Shown here: piece after piece, positions 25,964 through 36,600 of the stretch
Position numbering within the stretch: position 1 is the stretch's first letter
Layout of the letters: each line of letters begins with the position of its first letter
DNA from: Mucilaginibacter straminoryzae
Lineage (GTDB): Bacteria > Bacteroidota > Bacteroidia > Sphingobacteriales > Sphingobacteriaceae
Direction of reading: 5' to 3'
Length of the DNA stretch: 64,000 bases
Assembly (NCBI RefSeq): GCF_022953055.1
Contig: NZ_JALJEJ010000002.1
Coordinates: forward strand, 1 to 64,000
Notes under the pieces: generated by a model
Database searches by the model: none
What the model saw: only the letters and a program-made list of their open reading frames with translations
What the model was told of the DNA's origin: nothing
Position numbers and translations under genes: made by a program

Positions 25964-27301
25964 TTAGGATTGTTTGGTCTTGTCTGATCTGATGATATCT
26001 AGGATACCTTCATTCTCGATGATCATCATGCCGTGTTTATCCGTTGTGATACCTTCGGTTAATTTGTAGGTGTATTGCGGCACCATCCCTTTCATTACCG
26101 TTGGCAAATAGGTGAAGTGAAAGTTATTACACTCTTTGCTTAAGGTTTCCCCTACTTCCGTGATGTGCGTAGAGATTACAAAAAAGCAATTGCGGTTTTC
26201 AGAAAATGCTTTGGTGATTGATAATGTAGCATCATAAGCATCCTTAACATTAGTACCCTTGAACAACTCGTCAAAGATTACGACCAGATCTTGATCTACA
26301 GCTACCTGTTCTGCTACAGTTTTTACACGCAGCACTTCTGCGTAGAAATGGCTATAGCCCATATCAATATTATCAGAGATATTGATTGATGAAAACAGGC
26401 CGTCTTTTACTGAAAACTCCATTGCACTTGCCGCAACCGGGAAACCCATATGGGCCAGGTAAACGCAAATACCAAAGGATTTCATCAACGTCGACTTACC
26501 AGCCATGTTGGCACCGGTAAGAAATATTACGTTACGGTCTTCCTGCAAAGACAGATCATTACCTACTGCGGATTTTAGCGCCGGGTGAAAAAGATTTCCT
26601 ACGGCTAACGTATTGGCACTTTTTGGAAGTGCATTGGCATAAGTAAAGTTACGCTCGCGTGAAACCCCTGCTACCGCAATCAGCACATCTAACTCATAGA
26701 TTAAGCTTAATAGCTGCTTCAGTTTTACTTGCATCAGCGTTCTTAAACGATGATCATATTTCACCAGTTTAGCTACAGATAACTGCGTTATTCCCCGCTC
26801 CTGCTCCAACCAGTCTAAATCCGGCTGTTTAAAAATATCCTTGATCTGCTGCTGCTGTTCCTGCCAGGCATGACCTGTTTGCTTAATCCCGTTAGCAAAA
26901 TCATTCAACCGGTTTAGCAGTTCAATGGTGGTGCATACTTCTTTATTTAGATGTTCATAATCTTCATGCTGTGCGGCAACCTGTAAAAGCTTTTTATAAA
27001 CTATCTGCGCACCTGTTGCTAAAAGATTAACGCCCCCGGCAGAGCGGATATAACTTTCCATTACCTCCGACTCATCAGCCGTAAATGGAAACCTAACCGG
27101 ATTATTTGAGAAGTATTTAAAAGCGCTGCTGCGTTTGTTGATAGCCTCATTATCCCTCAGCGGGTTTTGAAACATCTGATCCATCAGCTTCCGTCCACCC
27201 GTGGTGACAACCGTATCAAAGAGGCTAAGTATGGAGTTATTTTTATGACGACCCGGGATATTCAGGTCATCCAGTGTTTGTTTGTCTGCGAAACTGATCA
27301 T
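25964..27301 (-). CDS. Truncated MutS-type ATPase B
   Basis: 445 aa, cytosolic. Residues 1-230 correspond to the MutS lever/core region (KQTLDDLNIPGRHKNNSILS, then QMFQNPLRDNEAI). Residues 235-440 are the MutS ATPase domain: Walker A GANMAGKST at 263-271, Walker B VVIFDE at 340-345, and STH with His379. The N-terminal mismatch-binding domain (with its F-x-E motif) and the connector domain are absent, as is any Smr nuclease. It is therefore not a classical MutS (about 860 aa) or a MutS2. It follows its paralogue after 3 bp, so a heterodimer is likely. Role unknown; the operon suggests an envelope or transport function rather than mismatch repair. Confidence 0.88.
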   Translation of the reverse strand: MISFADKQTLDDLNIPGRHKNNSILSLFDTVVTTGGRKLMDQMFQNPLRDNEAINKRSSAFKYFSNNPVRFPFTADESEVMESYIRSAGGVNLLATGAQIVYKKLLQVAAQHEDYEHLNKEVCTTIELLNRLNDFANGIKQTGHAWQEQQQQIKDIFKQPDLDWLEQERGITQLSVAKLVKYDHRLRTLMQVKLKQLLSLIYELDVLIAVAGVSRERNFTYANALPKSANTLAVGNLFHPALKSAVGNDLSLQEDRNVIFLTGANMAGKSTLMKSFGICVYLAHMGFPVAASAMEFSVKDGLFSSINISDNIDMGYSHFYAEVLRVKTVAEQVAVDQDLVVIFDELFKGTNVKDAYDATLSITKAFSENRNCFFVISTHITEVGETLSKECNNFHFTYLPTVMKGMVPQYTYKLTEGITTDKHGMMIIENEGILDIIRSDKTKQS

Positions 27302-27304
27302 GGG

Positions 27305-28648
27305 TCAGGTAGTTTTGTTTTTTCTGCTTCTGATAATCTCCAGAATCCGTTCATTATTAATAATGATCATGCCGTGCCTGTCTGCTGTAATTCCCTGCTC
27401 CAACTTGTAGGTGTATACAGGTGTGTTCTTGTTCATTCGGGTTGGCAGGTATACAAAGTTTATGTTGCTGCATTTTTCCTTTAGTATATCTCCTGCTTCA
27501 ATGATGTGGGTTGAAACCAGGAACATGCAATTGGCTTTTTCTGCAAAGGCCTGTGTAATGGCTACTGTACCTTCAAAAGCATCTTTCACATTGGTCCCTC
27601 TGAAGAGCTCGTCGAATATGATGAACAGGTTTTTTCCGGTGCTTAACTCTTTGGCTACCTTTTTTACCCTGAGCACTTCAGCGTAAAAGTGACTGTTGCC
27701 AGAACCCAGGTCGTCCGGCAGGTTGATGGTTGTAAACAGACCGTCGCGCACAGAAAACTGCATTTTTGATGCCGCTACCGGGAAGCCCATATGGGCAAGA
27801 TAAATAGCCACACCGAGCGATTTCATGAAGGTAGATTTACCGGCCATATTAACGCCGGTAAGGAAAATGACATTGCTTTGGGGGGTAATGTCAATACTGT
27901 TTGCTATAGCACCATTAACCAGCGGGTGGCGCACATCTGTTAGCGAAATGGTGTTTAACCCTTTAGCCAAAGCCAGGGGAAAAACGTATCCGTTTTTTTT
28001 TGCCACTTCTGCTACCGAGATAAATACATCTATCCGGTAAATAAATGCCAACAACTGCTTTATCTTATTCCTGTACTGAAACCGGAGCACTTTATCTGTA
28101 TCTGCCACCTGCTCATAAGCGAGCTTTGCACCAGTCAGGCTGTTCCGTATGTTAAGTATCTCTTCATCAGCTAACAAATTGATGATATCCTGCCAGTCAC
28201 TAATTGCTAACGATAGCTCTTTCGAAGACTTTATCTGTCCTATAAAAGCGCTTGCGGTGCGAATTATATCGATGATAGCTACTACACCATTGTGAATGGT
28301 TTTGTAATCACCATCGGCGGAAATCAGTTGGCTGAACTTACGGCTCAGATTATCATCCTGTTTCGACAGCATGGTTCTCTCGTCCGTCATGGCCAGGTAC
28401 ATTTCCGCATTATCCAGATGTTCTGTCTGAAACGGAAATATGGTACCCTTATCAGTAAAGAGCTGCATAACCAGGCTTCTGGCGTTTATTTCTTCCGCGT
28501 CATCTAACGGCTGAAGAAACATCTGCTCCAAGATATCTGCGCCGCCACGGGTACGCGTACTATTAAAAAGATTAAAAATTGAGCTGCCGCCCGGACGTCC
28601 GAATATTTTCAAATCATCCAGGGTCTGCTTATCAGTGCTAAAACTCAT
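27305..28648 (-). CDS. Truncated MutS-type ATPase A
   Basis: The start chosen is the ATG at 28646-28648 (MSFSTDKQTLDDLKIFGRPG), which aligns with the start of the following paralogue; a longer frame to 28714 adds 22 unrelated residues. 447 aa. Same architecture as the downstream gene: lever/core region, then ATPase domain with Walker A GVNMAGKST at 265-273 and Walker B FIIFDELFRGTN. No mismatch-recognition or connector domain. The two proteins are collinear but clearly diverged, so the duplication is old and both copies keep intact ATPase motifs. It begins 83 bp after the ABC permease/GldG gene. Confidence 0.88.
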   Translation of the reverse strand: MSFSTDKQTLDDLKIFGRPGGSSIFNLFNSTRTRGGADILEQMFLQPLDDAEEINARSLVMQLFTDKGTIFPFQTEHLDNAEMYLAMTDERTMLSKQDDNLSRKFSQLISADGDYKTIHNGVVAIIDIIRTASAFIGQIKSSKELSLAISDWQDIINLLADEEILNIRNSLTGAKLAYEQVADTDKVLRFQYRNKIKQLLAFIYRIDVFISVAEVAKKNGYVFPLALAKGLNTISLTDVRHPLVNGAIANSIDITPQSNVIFLTGVNMAGKSTFMKSLGVAIYLAHMGFPVAASKMQFSVRDGLFTTINLPDDLGSGNSHFYAEVLRVKKVAKELSTGKNLFIIFDELFRGTNVKDAFEGTVAITQAFAEKANCMFLVSTHIIEAGDILKEKCSNINFVYLPTRMNKNTPVYTYKLEQGITADRHGMIIINNERILEIIRSRKNKTT

Positions 28649-28731
28649 CCTTTTTGTGTGCTTAGTAAGGGCTTTGAGGGAGAAAGCAAGTGCGATCTCC
28701 CATCTGATGCCCACTCATTAACTAACTGATA

Positions 28732-31062
28732 TTAATTTCTTCTTCTCTTGAATAGTATGATTGCACCGGCAATTGCAATTATAGCCGGAATGATGCCCTT
28801 GCATAACCACGACAACATATCTATCTGCCCTCTTGTAACCTTCAGATCCGTATCTCTTGCCTCTGGCCTTGTGGTATCTATCGGGAAGGCGCCATTGCTT
28901 AACCATCTGAAAATGCCGGCATTAAAATATTGGTTCTCCCCTCTCTTCGCTCGGGACAATTCGCCGTTGCTAATAAAGTCCGCATCACCACATACAACAA
29001 TCCGTTGTTGCGCGCCGTTAATGTTCCTGGTTAAAGTAACGGCTAACGGGAACGTGCCTTTTTCATCGCCTGCAGCGGCGTTGAACTGCAGATCAGCTGT
29101 GGTCAGATCAACATTTTGCGATTGCGATGCCGGTTGTCGTGAAAGTTGCTTGTTCCAGCCACCTTCGGCACTTAATAGCAACGGTTCTACTTTAAAGGCT
29201 GCATTGGAAGTCATGCCAACAGCTGCGGCACCCTGAACAGCTACGGTAGCGCCGACTGTTTGCATCCGGCTGATATTAGAATCTAATTTTAAAGCTGTTG
29301 GGGAAACGCTTGCGTTAATAAAGCCTGGGGTATATTTTTTGTCTGGCTTTACCAATATTCCGGGTTGCAACTGCACCCCTAATGTTTGCAAAAATGGATT
29401 GAGTACCTGCTGCCTGCCCGGCTCACCAGAGATTAGCATATTGCCACCTTTGTTAATATGATTAGTAAGCTTTTGCTGCTCTTGGGTATCAAACACCGCG
29501 GTAGGGTCTGCCACTACCACAATGCTCGCGTCAGCCGGAATTTCCTGCTTCGCCAGGTTTACCGTATCTATATCAAATCCCTGGTTAATTAAAGCGTTCC
29601 GCCTTATTTTAAGTGTGCTCATTAACTGGTAATCGCGGTCTGCTTTACTTTCTGTAGACCTTTCGTTATTGCCTGTCAGGAAAACAACTTTAGGAACTTT
29701 TACCACCAGTCGTTTAATAGCAGCCATAACTTCTGCCTCGTCTGCATAGGGGTCGGTATCTCCCATGTAGAATCTCAGGAAAGTACTCTTCCCTTTATAC
29801 TCTAATTTTCGCACCAGTAAATACCCTTCTGGTTTCAGGTCTACAAGCTTATCTATCTGTGTCGGCGACATAAAAAGGCTGCGACTGACATCCATCATCG
29901 TCCCCATCTTGTCTGCAATCTGATTCAGATCGGTAACGCCTCGCAGGTTAGGGTTATGTTCATAATCACGAAAATCGGGCTCAACAGGCTTTTGATAGTA
30001 ATACTTATAATCAACCTCCATACCCGGGATAAACCTTTTATACTGCTCCAGTTTGGACAAATCTGCATTGCGTGCCGAAGGTAAAACCGGCCATAAGTTT
30101 GGCGCCAGCATGTTAGCGTAGGTAGTTACTTTTAATTCGCCATCTATTTTTTTGGCAATTTCGCGGCTGTTCTCAGTAATGGTTAATGACTGGTTACTTG
30201 TGGCATCCAGGTAACCGGTAAGTACAGGTCTTGAAGTGAGATAACCCAAAAACAAAGCCGCAAAAAGTAACAGTACATACCGGCCTGCTTTTACCGTCAA
30301 GGGCTTTAACTCGCGTTCTGATTTTAGTTTCAGGACACATAGCACCAAAAACGAGCAAATGATAATCAGGTAATAAAACACATCTTTAGTGGTAATTAAA
30401 CCGGCAATCATCTTTTCTGTACGGCCAGATATAGACAGGAAATACGTGAGATCTCTCACAAAATCATATTCCTGCCATAGAATGCCTACAAACCTGAGCA
30501 CGGTAAATACGGCCAGGGTACTGATAGCAGCCACCACCTGGTAGGTAGTAAGGCATGACATAAACAAACCGATGGCAGCATAGGTACAGATTAAAAGATA
30601 CAAACCAAACAGACCTGAAAGGATGAGGCCGATGTCTGCATGGGTGATAAAGAGTGAGCCAATAATTCCATAGATTCCTAAAGCGGCAATAAGTGTTAAC
30701 CCATATCCTATGATTGCCAGATATTTACCGAGGATAATCTGGGTGAGTTTTACCGGTGATGAAAGCAATAATTTTATTGATCCGCTGCTGGTCTCGCGGC
30801 TCATCAAACCCATTGTTAATATCGGCAGGTACAGATAAAGATAGCCCTGCATAATAGTGAACAAGCCTGAGTTACCAGCAAAAAGTGAGCGTGTTATTGC
30901 CCCTGGGTAGTAACCGAGTGAAAGACTTGTGCGTATCCCCTGCATGGAGCCTAAAAAGCCAATACTGCACTGGATTATAAAAATGGCCAATACCAACCAG
31001 GCCACCGGCGAATAAAATAGAATGCTCAGTTCTAACCTGGCTATTTTAAAAATCTTTCTCAT
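28732..31062 (-). CDS. ABC-2 permease fused to GldG-like domain
   Basis: 776 aa. Residues 1-270 form a six-helix ABC-2 permease like GldF (FKIARLELSILFYSPVAW, then several hydrophobic segments). Residues about 285-730 are a GldG/ABC_transp_aux-type extracytoplasmic domain beginning TSNQSLTITENSREIAKKI and including VVVADPTAVFDTQEQQKL. A C-terminal membrane anchor (AIIAIAGAIILFKRRRN) ends the protein. In gliding bacteria GldF and GldG are separate proteins; here they are fused. It lies 5 bp after its ATPase gene. As no other gld genes are nearby, it is better regarded as the permease of an exporter or peptide-handling ABC system than as gliding machinery. Confidence 0.87.
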   Translation of the reverse strand: MRKIFKIARLELSILFYSPVAWLVLAIFIIQCSIGFLGSMQGIRTSLSLGYYPGAITRSLFAGNSGLFTIMQGYLYLYLPILTMGLMSRETSSGSIKLLLSSPVKLTQIILGKYLAIIGYGLTLIAALGIYGIIGSLFITHADIGLILSGLFGLYLLICTYAAIGLFMSCLTTYQVVAAISTLAVFTVLRFVGILWQEYDFVRDLTYFLSISGRTEKMIAGLITTKDVFYYLIIICSFLVLCVLKLKSERELKPLTVKAGRYVLLLFAALFLGYLTSRPVLTGYLDATSNQSLTITENSREIAKKIDGELKVTTYANMLAPNLWPVLPSARNADLSKLEQYKRFIPGMEVDYKYYYQKPVEPDFRDYEHNPNLRGVTDLNQIADKMGTMMDVSRSLFMSPTQIDKLVDLKPEGYLLVRKLEYKGKSTFLRFYMGDTDPYADEAEVMAAIKRLVVKVPKVVFLTGNNERSTESKADRDYQLMSTLKIRRNALINQGFDIDTVNLAKQEIPADASIVVVADPTAVFDTQEQQKLTNHINKGGNMLISGEPGRQQVLNPFLQTLGVQLQPGILVKPDKKYTPGFINASVSPTALKLDSNISRMQTVGATVAVQGAAAVGMTSNAAFKVEPLLLSAEGGWNKQLSRQPASQSQNVDLTTADLQFNAAAGDEKGTFPLAVTLTRNINGAQQRIVVCGDADFISNGELSRAKRGENQYFNAGIFRWLSNGAFPIDTTRPEARDTDLKVTRGQIDMLSWLCKGIIPAIIAIAGAIILFKRRRN

Positions 31063-31067
31063 CTGTT

Positions 31068-31997
31068 TTATCTTGATTTTTTATTAGATAACTGTGCGAA
31101 AACTTCATCAAGCGAGCTCTTCTCCAGCATGATCTCTTTTAGTTCCCAGCCGTTTTGCACGCTTAGTTTTATCAGTTGCTTCGACAGATCAGAAGAAGCC
31201 CTGAACCGCAGACGGTAACTTCCGGCACTGACAGGCTCGACGGCAGTAATACCGGGTATGCTGGTCAGCTCTGCTGTAGAGGGCGGGTTATCCATTGATA
31301 GCAGCATAGAATCCGGCATGATATAGTTGTTAAAGGCATCCATCGTATCTGCAAAAACCATCTTGCCGTTCTCTATCATTTTAACTTCTTTGCAAATCGC
31401 CTGTACTTCAGAAAGAATGTGGGTAGAGAATATCACTGCCCTTTCTTCTGCAATCTCCCTAATGAGTTTACGTACCTCGAGGATCTGATTTGGATCAAGG
31501 CCATTGGTGGGTTCATCCAACACCACCAGCTTCGGTTTATGGATAATGGCCTGTGCAATACCCACGCGCTGACGGTAGCCGCCGGAGAGATTACGCAATA
31601 TCCGGTTAGAAAAATGGGCTACACCGCATTTTTCCATTACCTTTTGTACGGCGTTTTTAATTTCATTTTTATGAACATTGCGGATCTCGGCACAATAAGT
31701 CAGATATTCCTCCACGGTAAGTTCAAGGTGTAAGGGCGCGTGCTGCGGAAGAAAACCGATTCTTTTTTTTGCTTCTTCAGGCTCTTCCCTGATGTCGATC
31801 CCGTCGATGTAGACGCTACCCTCTGTTTGGTTGAGCACTCCGCAAAGGATATTCATGGTGGTAGATTTACCGGCACCATTAGACCCCAGCAGGCCGAGTA
31901 CACCTACTTCGTCTATTTCAAAATTGATGTCGCGGATGGCCCAATCCCGGGTATATCTGTGCGACAGGTTTTCTATTCTTACAATACTTTTTTTCAC
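31068..31997 (-). CDS. ABC transporter ATP-binding protein (GldA/CcmA type)
   Basis: 309 aa, cytosolic. Walker A GSNGAGKST, Q-loop FLPQHAPL, signature LSGGYRQRVGIAQA, Walker B LVVLDEPTNGLDP and switch His in FSTHILSE are all intact. The C-terminal 80 residues form the extra domain usual in drug/antibiotic-type and GldA-like ATPases. It is paired with the permease/GldG fusion 5 bp downstream and preceded by SusD after 92 bp, a gap wide enough for an internal promoter. Energises the transporter of this operon. Confidence 0.93.
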   Translation of the reverse strand: MKKSIVRIENLSHRYTRDWAIRDINFEIDEVGVLGLLGSNGAGKSTTMNILCGVLNQTEGSVYIDGIDIREEPEEAKKRIGFLPQHAPLHLELTVEEYLTYCAEIRNVHKNEIKNAVQKVMEKCGVAHFSNRILRNLSGGYRQRVGIAQAIIHKPKLVVLDEPTNGLDPNQILEVRKLIREIAEERAVIFSTHILSEVQAICKEVKMIENGKMVFADTMDAFNNYIMPDSMLLSMDNPPSTAELTSIPGITAVEPVSAGSYRLRFRASSDLSKQLIKLSVQNGWELKEIMLEKSSLDEVFAQLSNKKSR

Positions 31998-32089
31998 TTA
32001 TATGGTATTTTTGATACGTAGCTACCTGTTCGGAGTAACTTCTTCAGCTATTCGCGTTAAATTTTTTGACCATGAAATGGTTCTGTACT

Positions 32090-33595
32090 TTATGGGTTAT
32101 TCACCATATCCGGATGTCCTTTGAGGTAAAAGTTCGGGATGCGCAACGTCAGCCGTTCCGGCTTCAATGTAAACTGTGTGCTTCCACCGCCTGTTAAGAA
32201 TAGCGTATGCGTTGCAGCAGCTGTGCCGGTAAATACCGGATCAACCGAAAGCCTGCGCATATCCCACCATCGGTAACCCAACCCCGCAAATTCGCGCTGA
32301 CGTTCATTGATGATAAATTTGACCAAGGCATTTTGGTTGCCGGATACAGACGAGGGCACAGTTGCATCTGCGGCAGGCATGCGGTTTTTGCGTAGCGTTT
32401 CTACATCTGTTACAGCACCGGTAAGGTCATTTGTTCTTGCCTTTGCCTCAGCACGCAACAAATACAAATCGGGCATTTCTAAACCGATACGCGCGTAAGA
32501 CGAGTAAGGTACCGTATACCTGCGGACGCGGCCGCCTTCAATGGTAGTTTGGTCTTGTTGTAAATTTGTGAAAAGGTTTAGGCGAAGGTCTGACGCGCTA
32601 AAAAGTGACAAGGTTTTAGGGTCTATTGTTAGGAAGTCATTACCGAAATTATTGCCGTCGTAGTTACCAGAATAAGAGGCGACGAAAACAACAGATTCTG
32701 TGAGATCTGTAAGATTATTATAAGGCGTATTAGGGCCATAAATCGGGTCAATAGGCTGAAAGGCCCCATTGGCAGCAAATGCCTGGTTATAATCATACAA
32801 CTTAGGTATGGCTCCCATTTTACCAAGGTCTGTAAATGCCGCATTTAACATACTTAGCGCATCTGTATTTTTACCCATAAACAGATAAACCTTACCCAGA
32901 AACCCTTCTGCAGCCGCCCGCGACCACCTGGTTCTGATTTTGGGTGCCGTATTCAAATCCGGCAGAGCCGCGGTTATGTCGCTGATGATAAAATCATACA
33001 TCTGCTGCAGGGTACCACGTTTAAAATCAGTAGCGGTAATGTCTGCAGTGGTAATCATCGGGAAACCAGGATCGCTACCTGCAGTGGAAGCATTATAAGG
33101 CTTAGCAAAATAGTTGATTAACTGAAAATTTGTGAATGCCCTGGTAACCTTTGCTTCGGCCGCCACTTCCTTTTTTTGTTGCAAGGTTCCACCGTCAGAA
33201 CCATTTACCTCGTTAATTATTTTGTTCAGCGTATAGATATTGCCGAAGATTGTTTGAAGAAACAGCGGCCTGTCAGAATTGCTGTAAGATGCGGTCGACG
33301 GCACAAAAATGTCCGGGTTCCATTGAAACAAAAGATTTGCTTCCGGCGAACTGCTTTGATTAAAGTAATTTTCTTCTGCAGATACGTCATCCCCCATCAG
33401 CATTGCAGGTTGCCATATACCGATAGTACCATACAGGTAGAAGGTAGAACTGTTCATCAGCAGATTATAATCCTCGTAGTTTTTTGCCACAAGCTGACCT
33501 TTAGGTACAACTTCTAAAAAACTTTTTTTGCAGGATACCATCGCCATCGACAGTGCGATGAATGCAACTGTTGCTTTATGAATATATTTTAGCAT
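32090..33595 (-). CDS. SusD/RagB-family outer-membrane lipoprotein
   Basis: 501 aa lipoprotein. Signal MLKYIHKATVAFIALSMAMVSC with acylated Cys22. The SusD-type N-terminus (FLEVVPKGQLVAKNYEDYNLLMN) and the C-terminal block INERQREFAGLGYRWWDMRR are conserved hallmarks of the family, and TPR-like helices lie between. It caps the SusC barrel encoded 22 bp upstream and supplies surface ligand binding. The ligand is unknown; with no glycoside hydrolases in the operon but a peptidase and thioredoxin, a peptide ligand is more likely than a glycan (inference). Confidence 0.94.
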   Translation of the reverse strand: MLKYIHKATVAFIALSMAMVSCKKSFLEVVPKGQLVAKNYEDYNLLMNSSTFYLYGTIGIWQPAMLMGDDVSAEENYFNQSSSPEANLLFQWNPDIFVPSTASYSNSDRPLFLQTIFGNIYTLNKIINEVNGSDGGTLQQKKEVAAEAKVTRAFTNFQLINYFAKPYNASTAGSDPGFPMITTADITATDFKRGTLQQMYDFIISDITAALPDLNTAPKIRTRWSRAAAEGFLGKVYLFMGKNTDALSMLNAAFTDLGKMGAIPKLYDYNQAFAANGAFQPIDPIYGPNTPYNNLTDLTESVVFVASYSGNYDGNNFGNDFLTIDPKTLSLFSASDLRLNLFTNLQQDQTTIEGGRVRRYTVPYSSYARIGLEMPDLYLLRAEAKARTNDLTGAVTDVETLRKNRMPAADATVPSSVSGNQNALVKFIINERQREFAGLGYRWWDMRRLSVDPVFTGTAAATHTLFLTGGGSTQFTLKPERLTLRIPNFYLKGHPDMVNNP

Positions 33596-33617
33596 GATCT
33601 TGTCTGATTAATGTGAT

Positions 33618-36600
33618 TTAAAAGTTTACGTTTGCGCCGATTGTAATGGCATGCTGGCCAAGCGGTGTTCCCCGGCCGCCCAATTGAAAGCTTTGATACT
33701 CTGGATCTATCCCATATTTATTGGCTTTCCATAACAGGATATTACTTACCTGCAGCCTAAGTACAGCGCTTTCTATTTTTAACCATTTTGTAACCGACGG
33801 ATTAAGATTGTAGGCCAGCGAGGCATCTCTAAGTTTTAGGTAAGAAGCGCTAACCACATTGATATCTGCCTTTGTATAGAAATCCGTGTTTCGCTGGGAA
33901 TAGTTATAGAACATATCCGGAACATAAGCAGGGATATCGGTAATTTTTTCATCACCGGGTTGTTTCCAACGGTTTACAAAGTCAGAAGAGACGTTTCCAC
34001 TTAAGCCTGAATTTGCCACGGTAAGCCTGCCTCCGTAAAATTGGTTTACATCTCTGCGCATCACCGCACCTAAACTATAAACCATGTTGGCAGTAAGTTC
34101 AAATTGTTTATAGCGGAAAGTATTGCTGACGCCGCCGTTAATTTTAGGGATGATAGAACCTTTGTAAACCAGGTCTGCTACACCAGGTGCCTGAGGATCT
34201 TTGGTAACGGTACCATTTGCGAGTTTGATCTGAGGGTCGCCCACCTTATCCAGACCGGCGTACTGATAAGCATACAGCGGTGACATCGGTTTTCCGATTA
34301 CATAGAGAGCGCTTAGCCTGGAGTATACATTATTCTCGTACGACTGCGGAGCTGAATAACTTGCTAACTTGTTGTTATTATAGGCGAATACTATTCCGGA
34401 TGACCATGTAAAATTAGTTGTTCTAATGTTTACACTGTTCAGCCCTGTATTGATACCATTGTTGGTGAGGTTACCGATGTTAGATGTTGCAGAACTTTGC
34501 CCGGTAAAAGGGTCCAGATCTACACGTCCCAATAAATCTGTGGTATTTTTATGGTAATATTCAATAGTACCGGTAAGGCGGCTGTTAAATACACCAAAAT
34601 CAACACCGATATTGGTAGTATGGGTGCTTTCCCATCCTAATTTTCTATTTGCAGTAGAAGAAATGTTGTATTCTTTCCCTGCAATTAGCGGGTATGATAA
34701 ATAGTTACCTGTCGGATCTGACAGCACATCGAATGTGGTTGCAGCACCTACATATGGCGAGTTACCGGTGATACCATAAGTTGCGCGGAGCGCCAGGTTG
34801 TTCAACCATTTTACGCCTTTCAAAAATTGCTCCTGGGTAACGTTCCACTTAGCGCCAAAACTGTATACCGGTTTATTCTGGGCAGATACATCACTACCGA
34901 ACAGGTTACTATGGTCAACCCGCCAGCTGGCATCTACGCTATACTTCCGGTTGAAGGTATAGCTACCCAGGGCAAAGTATGAATTAAAACGTGTCCTGGC
35001 TTCCATCGGGAAAAAAGGCTGAAAAGAATAATATCCATAGCCGGTTACTGTACCAGGCACGCCGCGGCTAAGCGTCAGATAATTAATTAATGGATAGGTT
35101 TGCAAATCCTCATCATAACCTAACAGGTTGGTAGTTATACTGCTGCTAAAGCTCTCTCTAGCCTCTTGTCCACCTTGCAGGCTGATTAGGTCATTACCCC
35201 CGCGACCAGAATAAGTATAAACCAATTGGTTTCTTACGGTCCAGTTTCGCTGATTAGATGTAATGCTACGGTAATTACCGCCCGTATTCGGCAGCAAGTA
35301 GGTTGGCGGCCCGCCATTTGTGCCAGGGATAGTTAAGCTTACCAACTGTCTTCTCAATGCATATTCCTGATGATCGTCGTAACCGGTAGCTGTACCCGGT
35401 GCTACCAGGTAGCCGTAGGTACCCAGGTAACTTAGCCCCTTCCAAAGCTTCACCGTAGCATTGGCTACCATATTCACAGAGATGGTGTTACTTCTTGAGT
35501 GGCCGTAGTTCAACTCGTCCAACGGGCTGTAGGTTTGCAAGTCGATACCGCTGGCTTGCTGATAATCTGCCCTTTGCTGTGGCGATAAACCGCCCAGGTA
35601 GGGCATATTTATATTATTGCCATTTGCATCTTTAAAAAGCTGATAAGGTATGGCATCGGCACCGATACTCATCGCGTTTTTGCTACTGGTTAAGGTATTA
35701 ACCAATGAAGTGTTTAATGAGAATGCAAAGCGTTGGTTGGGGGTATAGTTTTGATTAAGGTCTACACGGTAAGTATTATTCTTATCACCCAACCTATTGG
35801 TCTGCACGTCTGTATAACCTAACGAGGTATAAAATGAATACGAATTGCTACCGCCAGATGCAGAAAGTGTATGGTTGGTGGTAAAAGCATTACGCATCCA
35901 CAGATCTTTAATCTGCTGCTTGTTATTAATTCCTGACAGGCTATCTAATTTTGCATTTGCCTGTGCAGCTGTAAGCAGTCCCATATTCTGATCATACAAG
36001 ATCTGTTCGTGGGGGGCTATAAATTGATTGTAATAAAGTGAACCGTAGGGGAATTTAACCGGGTTAAAAGTTTCTTTAGCCGCCTGTATATATTGACTGG
36101 AATTTAAGAAACGCTGATAGTTTAAATTCGGCTTGCCCTGGTAATAAACAAAACCCTGGTAGCTTACTTTTAACCGCTGGTTTTTAGCACCGCTTTTAGT
36201 AACAATGACAACAACCCCGTTAGCAGCCTGGGCACCCCAGATGGCCGCCGCCGCAGCGTCCTTTAAGACAGTAATATCTTCAATATCATCCACGTTAATA
36301 GAGCCAAAATCTGTTACAATCACCCCATTTACTACATAAAGCGGCTCTGTAGATAATTTAGTACTGCTTGTCCCCCTGATTAAAGCACTGCGGGTTGAAG
36401 CATGGGTAATTCTATCCACTGTAACATTCTGACTGACGGTTAACCCAGGGATTTGCCCGTCCAGGCGGCCAATCACATCCATGGTATTGCTACGGGTTGA
36501 AAACGTTTTCATATCCGGTTTAGAGAACGAGCCGGTAGCCCTTTCTTTAGAAAGGTTTTGATAACCGGTATGCACAATCACTTCTTTTAAACGGGCAGAT

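Noticed and set aside
25964..28648. Annotation as mismatch-repair mutS
   Set aside because: Both proteins are about half the length of MutS and lack the mismatch-binding domain; calling them mismatch-repair proteins would overstate the evidence.
28732..31997. Gliding-motility gldA/gldFG locus
   Set aside because: No other gld or spr genes are present and the operon is a SusCD/peptidase one, so only the family resemblance is reported.
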